Shown: positions 24,243 to 40,000 of the stretch, in pieces
Position numbering within the stretch: the stretch's first letter is position 1
How the letters are laid out: every line of letters begins with the position of its first letter
Assembly (NCBI GenBank): GCA_016946835.1
Contig: JACVTC010000013.1
Coordinates: forward strand, 732,501-772,500
DNA length: 40,000 nucleotides
Direction of reading: 5' to 3'
Origin: Neocallimastix lanati (nom. inval.)
Taxonomy: Eukaryota > Neocallimastigomycota > Neocallimastigomycetes > Neocallimastigales > Neocallimastigaceae
Notes under the pieces: model-generated
What the model was told of the DNA's origin: nothing
What the model saw: the letters and a program-made list of their open reading frames with translations, nothing else
Database searches by the model: none
Position numbers and translations under genes: made by a program

Positions 24243-24452
24243 ATGTGCCTTTTCACATTTATTTTCAAAATTATATTCAAATATTCATTAAAACCCAAAT
24301 TGAGATGCCTTAATGATGAATGTACTGACTTGGTGACTTCCTAGCATGAAGTTAATGGTAATCTATCTCATGATGGCGGGATCTACAACTTTGGAAAAAT
24401 TATCAACAAAAATAAAACAAAAACATTGAAAATATCTATTATCTAATTCATA
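24243..24452 (+). pseudogene. Coding-like relic with one internal stop
   Basis: An open frame from the ATG at 24243 reads MCLFTFIFKIIFKYSLKPKL, then RCLNDECTDLVTS, a TAG, and continues HEVNGNLSHDGGIYNFGKII and on to a TAA. Base composition from 24290 to 24400 is clearly coding-like. The C-x4-C spacing is not enough to name a family. Probably a decayed exon or transposon fragment. Confidence 0.3.
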
Positions 24453-26328
24453 TTAACAATTTAAAAATATATTATTGTTAACTAATAAGTTATATCTATA
24501 TATTAAGTAGGTCACTTTGATATAACCAATGAATAAAAATAAAATAGAAAGCAAATTCAATCATCCATCTTATTGTTTTAAATATGTAGCTACTTCTTTA
24601 AAAACGAATGTTTAAAATACCTCTTATTCTTTGGAATTTTGTTTTTATTTTTTATTTTTTTATTTTTTATTATTTTTTTTTTTATTTATAAATTTTTTTC
24701 CTCTACTATCTATTTTATGATTAATCTTTACTTTCATGATTTTTATATAAATTTTTTAAAAAAAAAAAAAAAAAAAATTTACTTGTTTAATCTCCATGGA
24801 TATGGTTACACAGGTAATTGTGTAACTTATATATATAAAAAAGCACTTTTGGTATTTGAAATTAAATAAATGGATAATTTACATAAAATATTCATATTAA
24901 TATTTTTATATAATTTATAGTTTATTATATAAATTAATACCGATTTCTTTTTTTTTTTTTTTTTTTTCCACTCTTTATATATATATAAATAAAATAATAT
25001 TATTAATGATTTTAAGATTTTTTCATATGAATGAAACATATATTCATATATTTAAGTACATATAATATCTTTTTTTTTTTTTTTTTATTTTTTTAATTCT
25101 ATATTTGTAACTAATAATAATAATAGATAATCCTCTTTTTTTTTTTTTTTTTTATTTTTTAAATTCTATAATAAAGGGTATATTTTAATTAATATTAACT
25201 AAATTTCAATTTAAAACTTTAAATCATTTTAATTATATTTTAATTATTAAATAAATTAATAATTAACAAAAAACGTATTGTATTCTATTATGATTACTAA
25301 CATTTTTTGTGTATTTGTTCTTTAATTAATAATCATTCATGGAAAATACGTCTAAAGGTATTAAGGATTGGTTTGTAATAATTAATATTTCATTTATATA
25401 TATACATACATTATTATTCTTTTTCCTTTTCTTTCTTTCTTTCTTTCTTTTTTTTTTTATATCTATCTATTATATTATTGTTGATACTACTTTTATCCTT
25501 TTATTTCTTTTTTTTTTTTTTTTTTTTTTTTTTTCAATTTCATATATATTTTTTTATATTTTTTAAATTTTATATATATTTTATTTTATTATTTTTTTTA
25601 AATTTTTTATATATTTTATTATATTTTTTATATATTTTTATATATTTTATTATAATATATATTTATTATTTATATTTTATTTTTTTTTTTTAATTTCATT
25701 TTTTTTTTATATTTAATACAATGTAGTATAATTGGATTAGACTATAATATATGTAATATATGTAATATACCTTTTGATTTTCTGTTTAATTTTTTTTTAT
25801 ATATAAAATAAATCAATAAATCAATAAATCATATATTATTATTTATTAATCTTTATTATTATGGATAGAGATTATTAATATTCAATTAGTTATTAATTAC
25901 TTATTTAATTATATTATTATTTTTATTATTAGTAAATATATTTAACTTTTATTTTATATATATTATTATTATATATTATATATTATTATTAATTTTATTT
26001 TATTTAATTATATTTAATTTTATTTAATTTTATTTTAAAAAAAAAAAAAAATAAATAAAAACATTTTTATTATATAATAAATATACTTTTCTTTTTTTTA
26101 TTAAAGAAATATCGTTAAGTTAAAACTTTATTTTTTTTTAATTAATAAAAAAAAAAAAAAAAAAAGAGAAAGAAGGCTTTAAATATTTTAATTGCTATAT
26201 ATCATATATTTTGTTAAATCTTTTAGCCAAAAAAGCAGAAAAAAACATATCATTTTATAATTTAAAATTATATTTTTTAATAGATAAATTTTAAATTACA
26301 CATTCAGTACGGAACTTTTTTTTTTTTT

Positions 26329-26371
<43 letters not shown>

Positions 26372-27089
26372 TTGTTATTGATTGAAAAATAGAATTTGTT
26401 TGATGATTTATTATGTTTAAAGTATAATTCAAACTTATAAACCAATAAAATAAAAAGGTAAATTTATACTTTATTATTATTATTATTATTACTATTTAAC
26501 TATTTATTATAATAAAAATTATACTTATTATATATATTTATAATGAAATAGAATGAATTGAAATCATTATATAAAATTCAAAATTCATTAATATTAATAT
26601 TTCATTTTTAAAATGTACAATAATGAAAAAATAGTAATTTTTTGTTATCACTATTACGATTTATTTTTTATTATAAAATATATTAAATGATAGAAATTTA
26701 TTATTAAATAAATTTGAAAACTTATGTTTTATTTTTCAATTATTTTATTATAATATTAAAATATAAATATTAAATTTTAAATATTTATTTAATATAAAAT
26801 TAGTCAATTTTTCAATCAATAGTTATTATTTTTTTTTAATAATCATTTAATATTATTGATAATATTTTTATTTATAAGTACATTTTATTTTCCAATGTTT
26901 ATTATTTATTAACATCTTTTTTTTTTTTTTTTTTTTATAACATTTCACATTAAAAAATTTTTATTTTAATTATAATAAATCATTATATAATGACATAAAA
27001 AAAAAAAATACTAATTTATAAAACAAAATAAATAAAATAGAATAAAATTAAATTAATAAAAATAATAAAAATAATAATTAAATAAAAAA
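24453..27089. other. AT-rich spacer before the La/cold-shock gene
   Basis: Long T and A runs, AT and ATTTT repeats; the right end is the promoter and leader of the gene starting at 27090. Two short exon-like starts were noticed (MDMVTQ followed by GTAATT near 24796, and MENTSKGIKDWF near 25339) but no downstream exons could be found. Confidence 0.5.
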
Positions 27090-28134
27090 ATGTCAAAAAG
27101 AAACTATTATAAAAATGATAATAGTGATTGTCGTATAGGTACTTTACAAAAACAACCTTCATTCAATTCACATCAAAAGTTATTCTTTCATACAAAACAG
27201 CCTTATTATACATTACAAGATAAAGCTAATCCAAATGCACCACCTACCTATCAAATATACCATGAATCTACTCAACCCATAAATAATATGAACTCTTCTT
27301 TAACTTTGGCAGATAATATCAATTTGGCCTCTGCCTCTGTTCACTCTACTACTTCGACTACTACTACTATTTCTAACCCCACTCTTAATATAACATCAAC
27401 TCTTTCTTCTCCACCACTTCAAAGTCAACATCCAAAAAATATTTTAAGTGAACTAGTGGTTTCCACTGGTGACGAATTAATTTTTCAAACTAAGAAATCT
27501 GAAATTGAAAATTCTTTGAAACTTATAAAAAGTATTGAAGATCGTTTTACGGAGGAACACTTGCAACATGATAAAATATTTTTATCAAGAATTAATTCTT
27601 ATACCAATGGCTATATACCTTTACTTCATCTAACAGCCTATTCTGATATATCAAAATATTCTCAAAATAATTTGGAATATATGGCTAATGCCATTGAAAC
27701 CTATTCTCGTCAATTGGAGCTTAATCCTGAACGTACCCATGTTAAACGTAAAGGTCAAGGTACGGCTTTACCATTAGAGGAACTAATTGCTAATTTAGTT
27801 CCAACCGCAAAACGTACTCTTGTCGCCCTTAATATAGATAGTACACAAAAACAAAAACAACAAGAAATCCTGGATCAATGTCGATCTTATATGAGAGAAT
27901 GGGAGGAAGAAGAAAGGGAAAAGAAAAGAAATTCAGTTCAAAATCATGATCATTTTAATTTAAATAATAATAATACAAATCAAATAGGTAAAATAAAAAT
28001 AAAAAATAAAATAAATTATATCTATAGTATATATATGTATATATAAAATGAAATAAATATATAAATATATTGTAATATATATAATTACATCTATATTATT
28101 ATTATTATTATCATTATTATTATCATCATCATCA

Positions 28135-28210
<76 letters not shown>

Positions 28211-28322
28211 AAATTTAATTTAAATGAATGAAATTGAATGATATTTTAACCTAATTATTCATTATATGTTTTTAACTTATTTAATTATTTAAATTCATTT
28301 TACTTAATTTATTAAATCAAAT

Positions 28323-28363
<41 letters not shown>

Positions 28364-29103
28364 TTATTATTACTATTATTATTATAATATATATATTGAC
28401 AAAAAACCAAAACAAAACAAAACAAAACAAAAAAAAAAACAAAAAAAAAAAAAAAAAAAAGATATGTCTTCTATTTCATCTTTATTGATACAGCGTTCTG
28501 TCAAAATAGCATATATTGAAGATTCAAGAGATTATAGAAATATGTTTTATAAACCAGAAGATTTATGTAAAGATATATTTGAACCAATGGATAGTATTCC
28601 ATATTCATTATTGGAATTTGATTCTGAAAGAACAGCTAATTATATATATAGTCGATTTGAAGAGGATCGTAAAAAGAATAATTCGAGCTTTGTTGTAAAG
28701 AAAAGATTTAGAAATTTCAGGAAATTTAGTAATAGTAATATGTCCAATGGTATTGATAATAAGAATAAAAATAATAAATCTTATACTAAAAATTATCAAA
28801 ATAATTCTAAAAAGGATAAGAATAATAAATATAATAAAAAGTTTAATAATCCCACTTATTATAATAGCAATCATAATATTTATAATAACAATGGCAACAT
28901 CAATAATATCAATAATAACAATAATAACAATAAAAATAATATCAAAAATATTACGAGCAACTTTAATGGAGAAAATAATCATAGAAACAATTATAGAAAT
29001 AGAAATAGTAATTCTCACTTAGATAATAATAAAAATGTTAATAGAAAATCATTTACAAAAATGATGAATACTTCTTCAGAAACATCAGGTAATTTAATCA
29101 TTG

Positions 29104-29135
<32 letters not shown>

Positions 29136-30364
29136 TTTAATAAAATTTAATTATTATATATTTATATATAATTTAAATATCTATATGTCTATAAATATAT
29201 ATATTTACATTTATATATTCATATTAAATATTTAATAATCTTTATTAATTAAAAAAAATTTGTTAAAAAATTTTTAATACTCTCCATATTAATTTTTTTT
29301 TTTTTTTTTTAAATATATATATATATAATATTATTTAAATTTACAAAAAATTTTTAAACAATAAATCATCACCAATAATATTTTTTTTATTATAAAATTC
29401 AGTAATGAAAAGTAATGAAAATCATAATTCTATCATATTTACTAATAATGTTAATGAATTTATAAATCCAAATGATGAAATTTATGTTGAAAAACCAGTA
29501 ATATCTTCAGCGACTTCCTCCACCAATCTTTCATCCTCAACAAATTCACCAATTTCCTTAAATCTTACCAATGATCATCGTACCTCATTAGAAATTACGA
29601 ATCCTGTAGCTTCAATGAATCATTTACCTTCTTTCATCAATCCATTAAATACTTTTAATAATAATGTTGACAATATCTTTATTCCTACCTCTACTTCACC
29701 AATCCAAGCTCATCCTCCGTCATCCCGCTCCACTATTCAAACCACTAATCAACTTTCATCAGAGATGAATTCATCTCTTTCTTTAAAACGTACTAATCCG
29801 GCGGACATTGCTATGATCTCCTCTGCAAATAATAGTAGTATGAATACTTCATCCACTCTTCATTCAGGAAATAGTGTTAACAGTGGCATAAAACCTTCAT
29901 TATTTAATTCCTCACCTTCCATTGTTAAAGATTATCAAAAACAACAAGTTTTCTTCCAAAATAATATTCAATATAATGGAAAAATTTATAAATTAGATCC
30001 AATAAAATGTTCTGGTTATATTCAATTGAGCGATGAAGTTATTTCTGTGTTATTAAATGATACCAGAAATGAAGGTAAAAGTTTTGAATTAATTAAATCC
30101 TATTTAGTCTATTTTTCCTATTCAGATGTGGAGGTTTCTCATCTTCCCAATATGAAGGAAGGAGATAATGTTAGTTTTAAGGTTAAAATGACTTTTATTG
30201 CCCCTAGTAATATTAATCCAATATCCATGAAAAGTTCAAATTCATCTCCATTAGCTATGGAAGATAATTCCATTACGCAAGCCTTTGATATCTTTATTAA
30301 AAATAAAAATAATATTCCACCCGATGTATTGGAAATGATGAAAATGATGGAAACTATATTTTAA
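27090..30364 (+). CDS. La-motif and cold-shock-like RNA-binding protein, three exons
   Basis: Exons 27090-27987, 28462-29088 and 29403-30364 join in frame (both introns phase 1) to give 828 residues. Residues about 139-222 fit the La motif winged helix: IKSIEDRFTEEHLQHDKIFL matches the family's YYFSDENLxxDxFL, followed by NGYIPLLHLTAYSDISKYS. The middle exon is basic and Asn/Lys-rich, typical of disordered RNA-binding regions. Residues about 699-807 resemble a cold-shock domain: GKIYKLD, CSGYIQ, YLVYFSYSDVE and MKEGDNVSFKV, with an insertion of about 25 residues between strands. La-motif proteins (LARPs) bind RNA ends or poly(A), and cold-shock domains bind single-stranded RNA, so a role in mRNA stability or translation is likely. 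Low-complexity Ser/Thr/Asn linkers separate the domains. The first acceptor follows a poly(A) tract, which also occurs in CCT2. If the introns were wrong these would be two or three separate genes; matching phases argue against that. Confidence 0.82.
28096..28206 (+). repeat. ATT microsatellite in the first intron of the La/CSD gene
   Basis: About 30 TTA/ATT units with a few ATC variants, inside the intron 27988-28461. An AT dinucleotide run follows at 28325-28356. Confidence 0.85.
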
Positions 30365-31170
30365 AGTTGAAAAAATAAATATACATATATATATATATAA
30401 ATAACAAAAAAAAAAAAAAAAAAAAAAAAAATAAAATAAAATAATAATAATAATAATAATAATAATAATTAATAGAAAAACAAAACAAAATAAATCATTA
30501 ATTAATTAAACCGAACCAAAATTGAACCAAACTGAACTAAACCAAATTAAAAAAAAAAATAAAAAATTAAAAATTATAATATTATTATTAGTAAATTTAA
30601 TAATAATAACATAAATAGTTACACTATATTATTATTATTATTATTATAATTATTATTATTATAAGTTTTGATCCATCATTATAACATTATCTTTTTTACC
30701 TAACATTATTATTGGATTTTACATTCAAATTAAATCAAGAATTAATGCATTAAGGAATAAATAATTATATATATATATATAGTTAACACTATCATCATAT
30801 TATATTATGATGAATTTATATATATTTTTTATAAAAAAAAAAAAAAAAAAAAATCTATTAATATATTATATAGGGAATAAAATGTTAAAAAAGTATTTAA
30901 AAATATTTTTATCAATATTATTATTTCAATACTAAAACACAAATATTATATATATATATTTTAAATTTAAATCATTTTTAAATTTTTTTTTTTTTCTATT
31001 ATAATTATATTTTATTTTATTTATAATAATTTTGATATTTTTTTTAATTTTTTTATTATTATTATTATTTTTTTTTTATAACTTTTTATCATTATTATTT
31101 TTTTTTATTAACATTAGGATTATTTGATTACTGTTAATTTTTTTTTCTTTTTAACTTTATTTTAAACAAC

Positions 31171-31204
<34 letters not shown>

Positions 31205-31389
31205 ATGTGTGTTAATTTTTACTACTAATTTTGAATAAAAAATAATTTATTAAATAAAATTTTAATTAAAATAAAACTATAAATAATATAAAATAATAAT
31301 AAAATAATAAAAAAATCTAATATATATATATTCAAAAAAAACTATCCACTCTCTCACCGATATTAGATAAAGTATTTCTATTATTTATT

Positions 31390-31425
<36 letters not shown>

Positions 31426-32037
31426 AATAAAAAAAAAAAAAAAAAAAAAAGAATAAAAAAAAAAAAAAAAAAAAATATATAAATATATAAAATATTTATA
31501 TATAGATTGATGATATTAAAATTTTATTTTTAATTATTAAAGTACCCTTGATATAAGCTTACATTTTAAATTATAATCATTATTTGTATTCCATTACATT
31601 AATAATTGATATAAAAGGAGGTATATATAAATGACTCTATTGAAAAAAAAAAAAAAAAAAAAAAATTTTTTTAATAATAAACCTCATTTTATCATTATTA
31701 ATTTTTTTTTTTTTTTTTTTATTTATTTATTCTTAACTAAAATTTTCTCAAAATAATCAATAAAACTAGAATTATATTATATTTTTAAAATAAATTTTTT
31801 TTTTTTTTTTTTTTTGTAAATTATTAAACTATTAAACCTTTTTGAAAAAAAAAAAAAAAAATTCATTCATTCATCCAATGATATTTCATCTTTTTCATTG
31901 AAAATCAATTTTCCAACTTTTTTAATTAAATTTAAAATTTGAAATATAAATTTTTTTTTATCCATTGAAGAAAAAATCTTTTTTTTTTTTTTTTTAATAA
32001 TACTTTAATTCTAATTATTATTATTATTATTAACAAT
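30365..32037. other. AT-rich spacer after the La/CSD gene
   Basis: 3' flank of the plus-strand gene, with AAT repeats (30443-30470), A runs separated by GAAT (31399-31475) and T runs. No gene seen. Confidence 0.6.
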
Positions 32038-32590
32038 AAATAATTGAATAATAAATAATTAAATAATAAATAATAATAAAAAGAGTATTTATTAATAAAT
32101 AATAAATAATAAATAATAAATAATAAATAATTAAATAATAAATAATAATTGAATAATAAATAATAAATAATAAATAATTAAATAAATAATGAATAATTGA
32201 ATAATAAATAATAAATAATAAATAATAAATAATAAATAATAAATAAATAATAAATAATAAATAATAAATAATAAATAATAAATAATAAATAATAAATAAT
32301 AAATAATAAATAATAAATAATTAATAATAAATAATTAATAATAAATAATTAATAATAAATAATAAATAATTAATAAATAATAAAAAGAGTATTTATTAAT
32401 ATATAATAAATAATAAATAATAAATAATAAAAAGACTATTTATTAATAAATGATAAATAATAAATAATTAATAAATAATAATAAAAAGATAAAAAGAATA
32501 TTTATTAATAACTAAATAATAAATAATATAAATAGACATAATAAATGATTGAATCATAAATAACTAATAAAGAGTATTTAATTGAATAAT
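32038..32590 (-). repeat. Reverse-oriented copy of the TATTATT satellite family
   Basis: AATAATA units carrying GAGTATTTATT interruptions, the reverse complement of the family at 20866-21800. Interruptions are near 32082, 32388, 32434 (GACTATTTATT), 32489 (GAATATTTATT) and 32566, so they are fewer, more diverged and less regularly spaced than in the forward array. Confidence 0.85.
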
Positions 32591-33193
32591 AGATGATCAT
32601 AGTAATAATGGTTTTTAATAATTATTAATTATTTAACAAGTACTATTTTATTTTATTTTATTGTATTACTAATTATGAATGAAATCTAATCAATAAAATT
32701 GTTAATAACATTTTATTAAAATAGGGAAACATTTTATTAAAACTTTTTTTTTTTATAATATCAAATTTTTTTTTATTATTTTATTATATATATTTTTTAT
32801 AACATTTTTTTAATAGATATTTATTAATAATAATAAATATTTCATGGTATGTTACATCAAAATAATTAACAATTAATGAAAATTTGATCAATGACACTTT
32901 TTTTTTTTTATTAGATTAAATATATATATATATATATATAAATATATAGAAGAAATATGTCCTATTTAACATAAAGTTTTATTTTTGTATTTTTGTATTT
33001 TTTATATATTTATTTTTTTTTAATATAAAAGTAATTGATTAGAATAATAATAATAATAATAAAAATAATTGATTAGAATAATAATAATAATAATAATAAA
33101 TAATAATAATAATAATAATAATAGTAAAGTTATATATAAAGGATAGATTCATAACATTATATTTAAAATTAAATATTATCTAAGACTTTTATA

Positions 33194-33237
<44 letters not shown>

Positions 33238-33584
33238 ATTAATATTATACTAAAAAAAAAAATTAATTTTATTTCTCATTATTATTATTTTATATTATAT
33301 TTCATTTATATTTTATTATGTTATATATTATGTTTTTTTTGTTTTTTTTTTTTTTTTTTTTTTTTAATAGTATTAATATTAATAAATTAATATGACGATT
33401 AATTTATTAGTAAGGATGACCATCTTTCAGAGTAATTTGATTGACTTATTGGCTAATATTAATTAAATATTAAAAAAGTTTTATAAAAAAAAAAAGAAAA
33501 TATTAAAATAGTTATTGAAATTAATAATGTTTTTAATATCTTATACTATTATAGCTGATTAAATATTAATTAAATAATCATGAC

Positions 33585-33620
<36 letters not shown>

Positions 33621-33982
33621 TGTACATAAATTCATTTTTAAAATATAAATATGAATATTAATATAAATATAAATCTTATAAATATAAAATGAATATTAAT
33701 ATAAATATAATTCTTTTAAATATAAATATATATTTTATTATTATTATTATTATTATTAGATATATTTTTTATCCTTTTTTTTTTTTTTTTTTTTTTTAAA
33801 CAAAACAGATAGGACAGAAAGGGTTCCACTAAAATTGCCCAATGAATACTTAATATAAAATTTAATATTTTAAGATCTACATTTTTTTATTATTGTTTAA
33901 AATTTAATAATAAATAAATGAATGAATAATTTAATAAATTAATAAATAATTTTATTTATATATTAAAATAATAAATATATAA

Positions 33983-34013
<31 letters not shown>

Positions 34014-35122
34014 ATTTATATTTAAATAAATATATATATATTTAAATAAAAAAATTTCTTTTTAATAAAATTCAAAGTCAAAAAAGAATTATCTTTAAAA
34101 AAAAAAAATATTTGTTGGATAAATATTTTTATATTGTTATATTTTTATTTTATTTTAAAAAATAATATTTTTATAAAATATAAGCATAGAAAAAAAAAAT
34201 ATAAATATATATATATATATTTATAAATTAAATAATTTTTACTGAAAATAATATAAAGAGAAGAACAACACTATTTTTTATTCAACTATAATTAATTGTT
34301 TTAAATTTATAAAAATTATAGTTTTCGTCTTCTTCTTCTTTAGTTTTTTTTTTATCACTTTATTCTTCTTTAATTATCTTTTGCCAAAAAAAAAAAAAGA
34401 AAAAAAAAAAAAAAGTATTTATCACCAAATTTTGCTTTATATATAAATAGATATCTTTATTTATTTATTTATCTTTCTTTATTATTATAATTTATTATTA
34501 TTATTATTATAATTATTATTATTATTATTTTTTTATATTTTCTTTAAATAAAAATTTCTATTAAATCAATTAAAAGAAAAATATAGAAGTATATAATAAT
34601 TTCTAGAAAGAAGATAATAAATTTGATAAATAAAAAGGAAATTTCGAAAAATTTCAATACAATAAATACAATAGTATTCATAACTTCATTATAAATAACA
34701 AAAGATATATATATATTTTCTAAATATTATATAATTTTTTTTTAAAAAAAAATAAAGTATTGATGCCTTGATATTTTAAGCACATTGTTACTTTTAATTG
34801 TGCTATTGTATTTAGAAATATGATTTTTTTTAATATATAGCAAATATATAACGAGCAATTTTACAATTAAACCATTAAAATAAATTTTTTTATTATAAAA
34901 GAATATTTGTAATTAGTAGAGTTTTTTTTTTTATTTTTTTATTTTTATTTTTTTAATTTAGACCTTTTATAAAAAAAAAAAAAAAAGAAATAAAATAAAT
35001 ATTAATTTTAATTTTAATATAATTTATCTAATTTATATAATTTTCTAATAATTGTTTTGTATTTTCGATATATAAATTACATTATATAAATATAAATATT
35101 TAAAGATAGAAATATAAAAAAG
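32591..35122. other. AT-rich spacer with two short coding-like fragments
   Basis: Mostly homopolymers and AT, AAT and AAAT repeats. Two short GC-richer fragments stand out: 33392-33466, a plus frame reading MTINLLVRMTIFQSNLIDLL up to a TAA, and 33805-33858, TDRTERVPLKLPNEYLI to a TAA, preceded by a T run and CAG like an acceptor. Both are too short to name. The right end is the promoter and leader of the gene at 35123. Confidence 0.45.

Positions 35123-40000
<4,878 letters not shown>

Noticed and set aside
24780-24840. Exon-like MDMVTQ followed by GTAATT
   Set aside because: No acceptor and continuing frame could be found in the following sequence.
25339-25400. Gene start MENTSKGIKDWF
   Set aside because: Frame runs into low-complexity T-rich sequence and no downstream coding exon is visible.
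28464-29150. Separate gene starting at ATG 28464
   Set aside because: The frame can be entered from the La-motif exon through an acceptor at 28460-28461 with the right phase, and poly(A)-AG acceptors are proven in CCT2. The same applies to ATG 29405. Kept as the alternative, not the main model.

Overview
The window looks like genomic DNA of an anaerobic gut fungus (Neocallimastigomycota, the Neocallimastix/Piromyces/Anaeromyces/Orpinomyces group). Three things point there: extreme A+T content outside genes (homopolymers, AT, ATT, ATTT and TATTATT repeats), intron-rich genes of eukaryotic type, and two secreted cellulases carrying the cysteine-rich 'CBM10-type' fungal dockerins that bind the gut-fungal cellulosome. 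Genus cannot be told from the sequence alone. Coding exons stand out as islands of normal base composition, and I used this plus homology and intron phase to build spliced models.

Layout: 1-310 holds a broken reverse transcriptase fragment and an unexplained GC-richer patch. 1285-5712 (minus) is the CCT2 chaperonin gene with 12 exons, reconstructed completely (524 aa). 7789-8100 is a decayed coding-like patch. 8571-10849 and 14577-16618 (both minus) are tandem paralogues of a GH5_1 endoglucanase, each with a signal peptide, three dockerins (one per exon) and a catalytic domain in one uninterrupted exon. Between them lies an unusual GC-richer island (13275-13680). 16619-27089 is a gene desert filled with 7-bp repeat satellites, a higher-order satellite at 20866-21800, a possible SINE and several short coding-like relics. 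27090-30364 (plus) is a three-exon gene for an 828-aa La-motif plus cold-shock-like RNA-binding protein. 30365-35122 is repeat-rich spacer. 35123-40000 (plus) is the 5' part of a leucine-rich-repeat gene resembling the PP1 regulatory subunit PPP1R37, with an RVRF phosphatase-docking motif; it runs off the right edge.

Functionally the genes are unrelated: protein folding (CCT2), extracellular plant cell wall breakdown (two cellulases), probable RNA regulation (La/CSD protein) and probable phosphatase targeting (LRR protein). The most interesting signals are the near-identity of the two cellulase catalytic exons against diverged flanks (gene conversion or domain shuffling), an identical 13-bp element upstream of both cellulases, the La plus cold-shock architecture, and the unusually high share of AAG 3' splice sites.
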